Assembly: GCA_050014415.1 (NCBI GenBank) | Contig: JBEKDJ010000231.1 | Span: 1 to 7,579 of the forward strand | Direction of reading: 5' to 3' | Length of the DNA: 7,579 nt | DNA from: JBEKDJ01 sp050014415 | GTDB lineage: Bacteria > Desulfobacterota > BSN033 > UBA1163 | In this document: piece after piece, positions 1-7,043 of the stretch | How the letters are laid out: each line of letters begins with the position of its first letter | Numbering within the stretch: the stretch's first letter is position 1 | The notes under the pieces: generated by a model | What the model saw: the letters and a program-made list of their open reading frames with translations, nothing else | What the model was told of the DNA's origin: nothing | The model's database searches: none | Translations under genes and position numbers: made by a program

Positions 1-530
1 TTCTTAAGGCGGCGAGTTTGCGGAAAAATTTCACCTCCTTCAGCACGGCCCCATCCGGTTTCCATCAGCAAACGGATCTTTTCACTGAAATCGCGGACAG
101 AGAATGGGTCGCTTGCCCCATAATCAGAAAAGGGACGCGGCCATCCTCTTCCAAGTGTCAATACCCTCTGGGCAGGAATAAAGAACAGGGATTCCGTTTT
201 AGTTCTTCTTCGCCGTTGTATGACAGTGGATAAATCAATCGGATCACCGTTGTATATGATAGCACTCCTATTATCTCCAATGTGCCATACATCTCTCATC
301 CCTTCACCCAGATAAATATCGAGAAAATGGCCGATATCTTTATTCCACACAAGCCCATGCTTTCGCAACTCGTCGATGACATATCCTGTATCCACGAGGA
401 GTCTGAGGAACTGAAGAAAAATGCTCTTCCCTGTTGCCTGGGGACCAACAAGAACAGTTAGATCGCCAAATTCAATATCTGCTTCGTGAATCTGTCCAAC
501 GTTCTTTAACTGCAATTTTGGGTTACTCAT
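1..530 (-). CDS. AAA/ABC-type ATPase, N-terminal part (runs off left edge)
   Basis: An open frame from ATG at 530 stays open for 176 codons to base 3 and leaves the window, so the C-terminal part is unseen. The start MSNPKLQLKNVGQI, then DIEFGDLTVLVGPQATGKS, is the classic beginning of AAA_15/AAA_21 (OLD- or SMC-like) ATPases: a short beta strand, an 'acknowledgement' segment and a Walker A P-loop (GPQATGKS, about residues 29-36). A later FFIPAQRVL segment resembles the 'yiPa.R' strand seen in this group. Walker B, signature and any effector domain (TOPRIM, HNH and others) would lie outside. The start is set by AAAGGAG at 538-544, 7 bases upstream. Such ATPases often power abortive-infection or nuclease systems, and the place beside a type III restriction system fits, but the specific role is inferred. 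Family call is firm; subfamily is not. Confidence 0.9.
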   Translation of the reverse strand, partial: MSNPKLQLKNVGQIHEADIEFGDLTVLVGPQATGKSIFLQFLRLLVDTGYVIDELRKHGLVWNKDIGHFLDIYLGEGMRDVWHIGDNRSAIIYNGDPIDLSTVIQRRRRTKTESLFFIPAQRVLTLGRGWPRPFSDYGASDPFSVRDFSEKIRLLMETGWGRAEGGEIFPQTRRLK

Positions 531-537
531 AAAGATT

Positions 538-544
538 CTCCTTT
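538..544 (-). promoter_or_regulatory. Shine-Dalgarno site of the ATPase gene
   Basis: On the minus strand this reads AAAGGAG and ends 7 bases before the ATG at 528-530. It fixes the start of the edge-truncated ATPase and shows the frame is meant to be translated. Confidence 0.85.
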
Positions 545-556
545 GTCACCCGTTTC

Positions 557-742
557 TTACATGCTCAAAGCTTTCCCCGCACCTGTGCGAGTCTTACGAT
601 ATATCGGCGAATGGAATCCAAACCCCCTGTTCACATCTTGTTTTTCTTCTTCAATCATGAGGCTTGGCGAGGAATCATTCAGAGACATAGTTTTTATTAA
701 GTAATCTAAGAGCGTCTCCGCCACGCCTCCAAGATTCGCCAT
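557..742 (-). CDS. Doubtful small ORF (61 aa), unknown
   Basis: A 61-codon frame from ATG to TAA sits 26 bases upstream of the ATPase start on the same strand. I do not recognise the protein. The first 20 residues look helical (GVAETLLDYLIKTM); the middle is acidic (MIEEEKQD) and the end is basic with glycine (RKTRTGAGKAL). There is no signal peptide or membrane segment. No Shine-Dalgarno site precedes the ATG at 742 or the internal ATGs at codons 19 and 29, unlike its neighbours on both sides, which have near-consensus sites. In its favour are the spacing and strand; against it are the missing ribosome site and lack of a known fold. It may be a small partner of the ATPase, a remnant of a larger gene, or chance. 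Confidence 0.35.
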   Translation of the reverse strand: MANLGGVAETLLDYLIKTMSLNDSSPSLMIEEEKQDVNRGFGFHSPIYRKTRTGAGKALSM

Positions 743-761
743 GAAAATACATTTATCTCAT

Positions 762-779
762 TAGGCAAGCTTGTGCCTA
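762..779. repeat. Short inverted repeat (6-bp arms, 6-base loop)
   Basis: TAGGCA and TGCCTA flank a 6-base loop just after the stop of the 49-codon gene, read on the minus strand. No run of T follows on either strand, so it is not a convincing intrinsic terminator. It could be a weak RNA hairpin protecting the 3' end of the small-gene transcript, or chance. Confidence 0.25.
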
Positions 780-787
780 CGGAGGGC

Positions 788-937
788 TTAGGGCAGGACC
801 CTAGCAGCCGATAAGAGTATAACTTTTGCACTTACCGGATCAGCTATGATGGTGCCAATAACAAAACAGCACCACCCAGCAAACTCCAGGGCAACAGGGC
901 AAATATGTTTTACCTTGTTGAACACGTTTTTCGCCAT
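788..937 (-). CDS. Small hydrophobic (probable membrane) protein, 49 aa
   Basis: A frame of 49 codons runs from ATG at 935-937 to TAA at 788-790. A strong Shine-Dalgarno site, AAAGGAGT at 945-952, lies about 8 bases upstream. The protein has a short basic start (MAKNVFNKVK), a hydrophobic stretch at about residues 14-32 that could cross the membrane once (EFAGWCCFVIGTIIA), then DPVSAK and a second hydrophobic tail ending SAARVLP. The positive N-terminus suggests an N-in orientation. There is no cleavable signal peptide pattern. I cannot name a family; the tail ending in ARVLP gives an impression of a recurring small-protein type, but this is unverified. It sits 127 bases after the DUF3800 gene and 45 bases before the next ORF, so it may open the transcript that leads into the ATPase. 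A small membrane effector or holin-like role is possible, but only inferred. Confidence 0.7.
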   Translation of the reverse strand: MAKNVFNKVKHICPVALEFAGWCCFVIGTIIADPVSAKVILLSAARVLP

Positions 938-944
938 AGCAGTT

Positions 945-952
945 ACTCCTTT
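945..952 (-). promoter_or_regulatory. Shine-Dalgarno site of the 49-codon gene
   Basis: The minus strand reads AAAGGAGT with good spacing to the ATG at 935-937. This near-consensus site is the main evidence that the short ORF is translated. Confidence 0.75.
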
Positions 953-1064
953 CCGCCATTTAGGTTTCTTGGTCTGGCTGCTAGAGCTACCCTACTCCGC
1001 ACAATAGCGTCGTGCCCTAACCCCTCCATGAGGATTCTGTTCAATTCCAATTAACGCCCGATTC

Positions 1065-1925
1065 TCACTTAGCAGTCTTTGTGGGCGCTTTGTCTTGATC
1101 GTGTTGTGGTTCGTAGTGCCAGAAATTTATTGGGTTCTGAGGATTAGGCGTACACAGGCAACCAAAAGTGTCAAGACTTACACCAAGTTTTTTGCTTTTG
1201 CAGCAATCATTAAGATGCTTGAGTACATCAAACCTGTTTACTTCGCGATTTGATATCACTAGGTCTTTTTCCTGAAATAAACCTAGGTTTGGAATCTTCT
1301 TTTTCGTCCATTCCTTGAATGGCGAATAGTGTGTCTTTGAAAACACGGCCAATCCTGCAAATAGGTCAGCAACTTGACAGCAGGGGTGCTCGTGGGATTC
1401 CACCTCAGAGAATTCCTGAATTTGGTAGTAAGAATCCGCGAAGAAGCTATTGAGAAGTGGCAGATCAATGACCTCTATCCGTTTGCCAACAGCCTGGAGA
1501 CAAAGCGTAACAGTCTCCCAATCAATCTCAAGACACCTGTCGGGATATATCTTCCATCTCGCATTTCGTGGACGCCGCTTTAGAGCTTGACTGTGCAAAT
1601 GGAAAAACATTCGTTCGAAGTTGGCTGTATCATCCCGGCCTGGGACTCGATGGCGAGAGTCCTGAGTATCCCAGATTAATACGTCTATCCGTACATCGTA
1701 TTTTCCCAGGAAACCTATTACAGCCTCAACCAGCTTAAGGGCGCAGAATCGGTATTTTGCGTCCTTAAGTTTATGCCACTTAAACTCGGAAACATCTGAC
1801 TCCTTAAGAATGTTAAGAAGCTCCGATCTAATGTACCGATATACTTTCTCAGAGAACGAAAAGGTTGCGATGCTTCTAAATCGTTCAGTTGAGTAACTCT
1901 CATCTGAGTATGCAATAAAGTCCAT
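1065..1925 (-). CDS. DUF3800 domain protein (putative RNase H-like fold)
   Basis: A 286-residue protein with the DUF3800 pattern. An early beta strand carries the acidic pair (AYSDES, D8-E9). A middle strand ends in an acidic residue (LIWDTQD, about 83-89) and is followed by a region rich in Phe and His (FERMFFHLHSQ). Further on are YPDR (D129) and a late QVADLFAGLA helix (Q184, D187) close to a Cys pair. DUF3800 proteins have been proposed to adopt an RNase H-like fold with conserved acidic residues; activity here is inference. They occur often in defence islands and beside restriction genes. It follows mod by 67 bases on the same strand, so it is probably the last gene of the restriction operon. 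The ATG at 1925 has only a poor ribosome site (GGGAA almost touching the start), but the DES strand begins 5 residues in, so no other start fits. Confidence 0.88.
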   Translation of the reverse strand: MDFIAYSDESYSTERFRSIATFSFSEKVYRYIRSELLNILKESDVSEFKWHKLKDAKYRFCALKLVEAVIGFLGKYDVRIDVLIWDTQDSRHRVPGRDDTANFERMFFHLHSQALKRRPRNARWKIYPDRCLEIDWETVTLCLQAVGKRIEVIDLPLLNSFFADSYYQIQEFSEVESHEHPCCQVADLFAGLAVFSKTHYSPFKEWTKKKIPNLGLFQEKDLVISNREVNRFDVLKHLNDCCKSKKLGVSLDTFGCLCTPNPQNPINFWHYEPQHDQDKAPTKTAK

Positions 1926-1992
1926 TTCCCAAATTTATCTTTTGCCTACGTGTTCTTTTTCCCAAAACGTGTTACGTTGCTCCGAGTCTGTT

Positions 1993-3969
1993 CTAAACTT
2001 CTTTTGCTATCAGCACCTCCTCGCCGAGCATGTCGATGATCTTCACGGCCACAGTGGTCCTGCCATCGGGTGCGGGAAATTCATACCTACCCGTTACTAA
2101 GTCATTTTTCTTCTCGGGTACGTCAGAGAAAGTAATGTTGAAAACGCTCCCATCGTAGCTAGAGTCAATCATCACGGAGTCTACCATGGCCCGCCAATCA
2201 TCAATCTGTGGGCTGAGGATTCCCGATTGCCCTTTCAGTCTTTCGATAATGGTTGGAGAGATGAAATCCTTGATCTCGACTAGAATCTTTTCGCCATCTC
2301 TTTGAATGTTCACTTTGGCCTTTGCAGGCTGGTGTAAAAAGAATTTCCCATACTTCGGATCTGTGCGGAGTTCGATAACCTCAATTTTGTTAGGAACCTC
2401 GCCCCTCTTTCGGATGCGATTCCAGCCCTCCAACCATGCATCAACAGCAGTTTCCTTTCCGAGGCAGACAAGCACTACGTCCCGTTCTTCAGTGGGGCGG
2501 GCGGCAAGTTCTATTTTCAATTCCTCAAGATCCAACAGTGTTAATGGGTGACCGAAGGGGGTAATCTTTGCTAACCGTTTTCCCAGGATACCGTCAAAGT
2601 AGGCATCGGTCCGCGTTCGCGTTACGCCAATGTGCTCACACGCGAGATTAACAGCCTCGTTGTGCTGGATCTGGAGGTCATAATCGTTAATGCGATAGAC
2701 GGCAAACGACAACTGCGCAGGGATGGGCGTCTTTGTCTCGCCCGTTGGGATGAGTTCGCCCTGTGTGCCCATTTCATTCTGTGCAGCTTTCTGCTCAGCG
2801 ATAATTGTCTGCAACCGCTTGCTGGTGGTTTGAATCGCCCCTTTGTTAATATCGCATCCAATCCATCTTCTCCCCAGCTTCTGCGCCACTGAAACCGTTG
2901 TTCCGCTGCCAACGAAAGAATCGAGAACGAGCTCTCCAGGTCGAGAAGAAGCCTTTATTACATATTCGAGAAGTGCTTCTGGTTTTTGAGTTGGGAATCC
3001 CTCTCTTTCATCTCCTGCCGGATTAACCATAGGAATATCCCACATACTGCCGAGAAGTCGCTCAGTTGATTCACGGTAAAGTATATTCCCATTCTCGTCA
3101 CGTTTGGAGATTCGCTTTCTAAGCTTTGAATCCCAGGTCACCACGTTCTGTCTACGGGCACGTATGTTTTCAATGTACTGGTGTCCGAAAAAATGCCCCC
3201 CTTGGCTTTTGGCGTAAACATGAATCGTCTGGACATCGCGCGGGAAATACGAGACAAACTTAAACTGGGGTTTATTCGAGAAGTACCATGTAATGGAGTT
3301 CAAAAAGTTCTCGCCTCCGAAAACTTCATCTAGAAGACACCGAAGGTGATGGGAACGCGTTTCGTCGCAATGAAGATAAATTGAACCTTCTGTTGCCAAC
3401 AACTCTCTCAGAAGCAGCAGACGCTCGTACATAAACTGCAGGTAGTTATCATTAGCCCAGATATCAGTGTACTGAATTTGCTCTCCGAGGGTGTAGCCTT
3501 CGCCACCAAGCTTGGCTGTCCCTACCGCACCGCGCAGGGACACTTTCCGCACATAGTCCGCGCCGCTGTCAAATGGCGGATCAATGTAAATAAGCTTCAC
3601 CTTGCCGCGGAAGCCATTGGCCAGAAGATGTGCCAGCACTTCTTTGTTGTCACCGTGGAACAGCAGGCCACCGTGAGGATACGCCTTCGGCCAATCCTTC
3701 CACATGATTTCCTTCCGTCTCACGGAATCGCTATCGGGATCAAAGGTCTCAATATGTTGTGCGGGAAAGGCTGTCACTTGCGTCAGAGGCCTTTTGCCCA
3801 CCCAAGTCAACATCGGGCGACCTTTGGCCTTGGTAATAGAAACAGTCTGGGTTGCCGCCTTTACCACGCTCGGAGTAGCCAAAGCCGATTTGGATTTAGA
3901 TGTTGTCTTACTGGTAGTCCTCTTGGTCTTCCCCTTGTTGGCCTTCTGTGGCTGAGTTTTAGCAGGCAT
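1993..3969 (-). CDS. mod: Type III restriction-modification DNA methyltransferase (Mod)
   Basis: A 658-residue, S-adenosylmethionine-dependent adenine (N6) methyltransferase, predicted to give the type III system its sequence specificity and to protect host DNA. Catalytic motif IV is IYIDPPF (D130-F133). The AdoMet-binding motif I, LDSFVGSGTT, comes later (about 349-358), after TQKPEALLEYVI (motif X, 327-338) and before GCDIN (371-375). Motif IV before motif I marks the beta class typical of type III Mod proteins; the stretch at about 205-310 between them is the likely target recognition domain. A C-terminal part of about 260 residues, with an IKDFISPTI segment and an IDDWR..VD segment, is expected to contact Res. 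The length is close to that of EcoP15I Mod. The first 50 residues are an unusual Lys/Ser/Thr-rich tail, so a second start at codon 53 (3813, preceded by AAAGG) is possible. The ATG at 3969 lies 3 bases after the res stop, which favours coupled translation. Confidence 0.95.
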   Translation of the reverse strand: MPAKTQPQKANKGKTKRTTSKTTSKSKSALATPSVVKAATQTVSITKAKGRPMLTWVGKRPLTQVTAFPAQHIETFDPDSDSVRRKEIMWKDWPKAYPHGGLLFHGDNKEVLAHLLANGFRGKVKLIYIDPPFDSGADYVRKVSLRGAVGTAKLGGEGYTLGEQIQYTDIWANDNYLQFMYERLLLLRELLATEGSIYLHCDETRSHHLRCLLDEVFGGENFLNSITWYFSNKPQFKFVSYFPRDVQTIHVYAKSQGGHFFGHQYIENIRARRQNVVTWDSKLRKRISKRDENGNILYRESTERLLGSMWDIPMVNPAGDEREGFPTQKPEALLEYVIKASSRPGELVLDSFVGSGTTVSVAQKLGRRWIGCDINKGAIQTTSKRLQTIIAEQKAAQNEMGTQGELIPTGETKTPIPAQLSFAVYRINDYDLQIQHNEAVNLACEHIGVTRTRTDAYFDGILGKRLAKITPFGHPLTLLDLEELKIELAARPTEERDVVLVCLGKETAVDAWLEGWNRIRKRGEVPNKIEVIELRTDPKYGKFFLHQPAKAKVNIQRDGEKILVEIKDFISPTIIERLKGQSGILSPQIDDWRAMVDSVMIDSSYDGSVFNITFSDVPEKKNDLVTGRYEFPAPDGRTTVAVKIIDMLGEEVLIAKEV

Positions 3970-3972
3970 ATT

Positions 3973-6627
3973 TCACTCGTTCTCCAGAAAATCGCGGACT
4001 GGTTTGTTTTGATCATACCCGATCGTTTCTTCTCGGACAAAGAGGATTTCATACTTAAGACGGTCAGGATTAAGGTCCTCCCATTTCTTAAGGGCAACGG
4101 CCTTGCGCCCTTCGGGGGTGATTGCTGCTTCGCCACGTTTCTCCCGTCCGATATCTTCCATGGTACCCGCCTCAAACCGAGCGTCCTTGATCTCGACGAT
4201 CAGGCATTTCCCGTCTTTCTTCCGAATAATGAAATCGGGTGTATATCGGTGGGGTTTCCCGTCTTCGCCCAGGTACTCAACATAGAACTCGGTCTTGTTT
4301 GGGTCAGTTACCGCTCCCGTGAAGTAGACATCTTCAATCTTCTCAGGATGGAGCTGCAACTGATCCAGGAGATCAAGGAAGAATGCCTTCTCAGGATTGG
4401 AGTCGAAATCATAGGGTGTGTAGTGAAACCCGAAACGCCCTGCCTTTTCCTTAAATTTTTCAAGAGGTGTCAGCAAATGCTCTCGATCAATCGGGTATGT
4501 AATCTCGGCAGTGTAAAATTCTGTGCCGTCGTCCGTTAATTCCTTATTGAAACCTTCAGGCTTCACCAGGGCGAGTGCTACTTCTACGGTCTCCTCGTAT
4601 ACTTCATAATTCCTAGTCTGCTCTTCGATCTGTCTGCCAAAATCGGCAAGATGTGACATGGGAATCTCTGTTATTCCATCATAGACCCGCTTCAATTCAT
4701 TGAAAATTTGCCATACGTCCAGCCGGTATACCGCTGCGAGTTCGACGGCAGCGGAATAGAGATCGGTCCTAGCAGGTGCTGTTTTAATTTCGACTGTATC
4801 AGCAATCTGTTTGAGGACGCTGCGGGTAACGGTTTGCTCGGCGATATCGAAGCGCGCTTTTTCCAAAATTGGGCCTTCCTCACTAGTTGGTTTCATCAGC
4901 GCAAGCGGCTTTTGGGTTGTCTTTCCCTTTCGCTCCACCGTCCGAACAAGCTTCTTTATCACGAACGGTGGCAGTGTCACCTTCACCAAGCGGATTTTAT
5001 CCCGGCGGGTGTTGTTCTTGGCCTCATTAAGTTCTGCAATGGTCTCCCCGTAAGTCTCCTGTAGCTGGCGATCAAGCACTGCACGGTTGTCCACTGAAAG
5101 ATAGATTCGTGCTTTGACCTTGTTTTCAGGAATCTGACGAAGGCAACGTGAGGCAGCCTGCAGGACGAAATTGTTACTGGTCTTAAGTCGCCTCGCCAAC
5201 GCGCACGCAAAGAGGCTCGGACAGTTCCATCCCTCTGTCCCTTTGTTCACCAAGAGGATGACGCGGTGTTGAGAGGCAGGGTCATTAAGGCGGTTAAAGG
5301 CCTCGATCTCGTCTTTGGTAGACTCGTTTGTGTTGCGCAGGCAAATTGCAGGGGCCAGCCCCAACCCCGCCAATTTTGTTTCAATCGCCGGCCTTAACTC
5401 TTCGAGGTCGTCCGTTTGGGGAAAGTAAAGCGCAAGTTTTGCCGGTGCCCCGTCGGAAAGCGTAACGTCTTTGCATTGCTTAAAGAAGTCCTCGATGACT
5501 TCCGCCACAAATTTGTCCGTGTTCCTCTCGTCAAAGCTATAAGCAAAGATGTTGCCTGCCACTTCCTTCAGAATCCCGTCACGGATGCCTTCGGAGAGTC
5601 CATACCAGATCACCACATCGCGCAATGGCTGCCGTCGATAATAAGGCGTACCCGTTGTGTTGATCACGCAAATCAGGTTAGGGCTTTCATGATAGAGGTA
5701 GTCAACGGTCTTGCGAACTTTTTTCAGACCTGTATCGAGGGCCTGTCCGTAAGTGTGGTGGGCTTCATCGGAGAAGACCGCAAGATGCGGCAGGCTGGCA
5801 ATTGTTTGCAGACGCAAATTGGCGACTTCGGCGCGGGCCTCATCTTCTTTTGTGGGGTCGAAAAGCAGATTACCCAGATCTGCCTTTCGGATCGTCTCTT
5901 TCTGAATCCGAATTTTCTCCGTGTTGGTAACGACAATGTTGAAGATACTTTTGGGAATCACCGGAATCCCCTTTTCACCTTCTCGGGTGAAGGTGAGCTT
6001 TACCGAAGCTGCAAACCTCTTATAGAAACGCGGAGGCAATATCCGCTCATAGGGAATCTCCGCTAGTTCCCGCAGTGATTCGATAATGGTTGTACCAGGG
6101 GCAAACACAAGAGCATTCTGCACAAACGGCCCGTCGGGGTATTCCGAAGCCATTGCATATTCTGTGGCAATAATCGCCCCAATCAGTGCGGTCTTACCAG
6201 CACCCATAGCTAAGGCCAAAATATAGCTGGGATAGGATAGTGTCAGTGTTTCGCGTAGCGCCTCCAGATGAAACTGACGGACGAATTGATCATCTGTCTG
6301 AATCCGCTGGAGAACTGCTTCGGTCCCGTGATCCAAAACAAATGTTTTGATATCCTCGTGTTTTAGACCCAGAGCGGCCAAAAGGTCTGACTGTAGCGAA
6401 AAAAGTCGCCGATAAAGGTCAGTGATATGTGGCGTACCCTCTATTATCCTCAGGTACCAATATGTTTCAAGAGCCCGCTGCTGAGGAGGTCGCAACTGGA
6501 AACCGCTACCCTCTGGGGCATTTGCCCATTCGAGAATTTCGCCGACACTTGAATACTCAGGGTGAGGGTAACCTCCCGTTCGCCACCCATCCACCTTTGT
6601 CCTTAACATTTCGTATAGGCTGGTCAT
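3973..6627 (-). CDS. res: Type III restriction endonuclease, Res helicase-nuclease subunit
   Basis: An 884-residue superfamily 2 DNA translocase with a C-terminal nuclease, which cleaves unmethylated DNA when bound to Mod. Visible in order: a Q-tip like region (LRPPQQRAL, 45-53); Walker A AMGAGKT (140-146, Lys145); motif Ia APGTT (176-180); the DEAH box FSDEAHH (D287-H290); motif III TTGTP (324-328); motif V NKGTEGWNCP (461-470); and motif VI QAASRCLRQ (490-498). At the end a PD-ExK nuclease shows S743..E746, TPD (D798) and VEIK (E812, K814), an intact catalytic set. The length is a little under EcoP15I Res (about 970). In motif VI the usual Gly-Arg is Ser-Arg, though both arginines remain. 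The start at 6627 has no good ribosome site and an in-frame stop lies 10 codons upstream. Unlike classical systems, res comes before mod. No frameshift is seen. Confidence 0.95.
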   Translation of the reverse strand: MTSLYEMLRTKVDGWRTGGYPHPEYSSVGEILEWANAPEGSGFQLRPPQQRALETYWYLRIIEGTPHITDLYRRLFSLQSDLLAALGLKHEDIKTFVLDHGTEAVLQRIQTDDQFVRQFHLEALRETLTLSYPSYILALAMGAGKTALIGAIIATEYAMASEYPDGPFVQNALVFAPGTTIIESLRELAEIPYERILPPRFYKRFAASVKLTFTREGEKGIPVIPKSIFNIVVTNTEKIRIQKETIRKADLGNLLFDPTKEDEARAEVANLRLQTIASLPHLAVFSDEAHHTYGQALDTGLKKVRKTVDYLYHESPNLICVINTTGTPYYRRQPLRDVVIWYGLSEGIRDGILKEVAGNIFAYSFDERNTDKFVAEVIEDFFKQCKDVTLSDGAPAKLALYFPQTDDLEELRPAIETKLAGLGLAPAICLRNTNESTKDEIEAFNRLNDPASQHRVILLVNKGTEGWNCPSLFACALARRLKTSNNFVLQAASRCLRQIPENKVKARIYLSVDNRAVLDRQLQETYGETIAELNEAKNNTRRDKIRLVKVTLPPFVIKKLVRTVERKGKTTQKPLALMKPTSEEGPILEKARFDIAEQTVTRSVLKQIADTVEIKTAPARTDLYSAAVELAAVYRLDVWQIFNELKRVYDGITEIPMSHLADFGRQIEEQTRNYEVYEETVEVALALVKPEGFNKELTDDGTEFYTAEITYPIDREHLLTPLEKFKEKAGRFGFHYTPYDFDSNPEKAFFLDLLDQLQLHPEKIEDVYFTGAVTDPNKTEFYVEYLGEDGKPHRYTPDFIIRKKDGKCLIVEIKDARFEAGTMEDIGREKRGEAAITPEGRKAVALKKWEDLNPDRLKYEILFVREETIGYDQNKPVRDFLENE

Positions 6628-6701
6628 GGTTTGCCGTTGAGTCTGTCCCGTAGATTAGGTTCTTGAGTGCCGGAAGTTTATCGGCTCATTTGATTTTCTG
6701 A

Positions 6702-6713
6702 ACCTCGCGAGGT
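6702..6713. promoter_or_regulatory. Perfect 12-bp palindrome upstream of res, candidate operator
   Basis: ACCTCGCGAGGT is its own reverse complement over all 12 bases. It lies in the 133-base non-coding gap between the 59-codon gene and res, about 75 bases before the res start. On the minus strand a TATAAT-like hexamer, GATAAT (6719-6724), ends 5 bases before it, so a start point fed by that hexamer would fall inside the palindrome. No convincing -35 box lies at 16-18 bases. No T run follows, so it is not a terminator. A dimeric regulator site controlling res is a reasonable inference; type III Mod targets are normally asymmetric, so it is not an obvious methylation site. Confidence 0.4.
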
Positions 6714-6760
6714 GCGTCATTATCAACCAATCATGTGAGCATCTCGGCAATGTTCTTACT

Positions 6761-6940
6761 CTATTCCCCCTCCCCTTTCAATTGTTCGGGGGTACGTTCC
6801 TGAAGCCATAGCTTACAAACGTTTTTCCATCCAATCCGGCGCCATTTTTTGAAAACCGTTTTCAATTCATCCAGATCTTTCGCGTCGGACAAATCTTTCT
6901 TGGCTGCTTTTAGATCTTCAAGAGATGCAATTGCTGGCAT
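6761..6940 (-). CDS. Small charged protein (59 aa) ahead of res, unknown
   Basis: A frame of 59 codons runs from ATG at 6938-6940 to TAG at 6761-6763. It has a GAGGA Shine-Dalgarno site (6945-6949, 4-base spacing) and a strong promoter at 6971-6999, giving a leader of about 23 bases. The protein is soluble and helical: a Lys/Asp/Leu-rich first half (EDLKAAKKDLSDAKDLDEL), then a basic aromatic stretch with FKKWRRIGWK and LWLQERTPEQL. There is no membrane segment, zinc site or recognisable helix-turn-helix, so it does not look like a classical C-protein regulator. I do not recognise its family. It is the first gene of the restriction transcript, so an accessory, regulatory or anti-restriction-timing role is possible, but that is inferred from position only. 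Confidence 0.75.
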   Translation of the reverse strand: MPAIASLEDLKAAKKDLSDAKDLDELKTVFKKWRRIGWKNVCKLWLQERTPEQLKGEGE

Positions 6941-6970
6941 ACTTTCCTCGCTTCACAGAAAGTTGCCCTC

Positions 6971-6999
6971 AATATACCAGAAAGTCAACATCATGGCAA
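6971..6999 (-). promoter_or_regulatory. Sigma70-like promoter for the restriction operon
   Basis: Read on the minus strand: TTGCCA (6994-6999, 5 of 6 to the -35 consensus), exactly 17 bases, then TATATT (6971-6976, 5 of 6 to the -10 consensus). The 30 bases after the -10 box lead into the ATG of the 59-codon gene and include its GAGGA ribosome site. It lies in the gap after the broken HEPN gene and is the best promoter I see in the window. Confidence 0.75.
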
Positions 7000-7043
7000 T
7001 TTTATTGTCAATTTTTTAAATAGGGCTAAGGACACTCCATTAG

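Noticed and set aside
18..233. 71-codon plus-strand ORF at the left edge
   Set aside because: It is antisense to the open ATPase frame, which has a Walker A and a strong ribosome site.
762..779. Inverted repeat as an intrinsic terminator
   Set aside because: The stem is only 6 bp and no T run follows on either strand.
3478..4539. 353-codon plus-strand ORF across the res/mod junction
   Set aside because: It lies antisense to two clear gene ends with catalytic motifs, its translation shows no domain, and it crosses the res stop and mod start; it is a shadow frame.
5416..6066. 216-codon plus-strand ORF inside res
   Set aside because: Antisense to the helicase core of Res, with a composition expected of a complementary frame and no recognisable motif.
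6983..7011. TTGACA (7006-7011) as an alternative -35 box
   Set aside because: At 17 bases downstream the hexamer is TTGACT, not a -10 box; TTGCCA/TATATT with 17-base spacing is the better pair.
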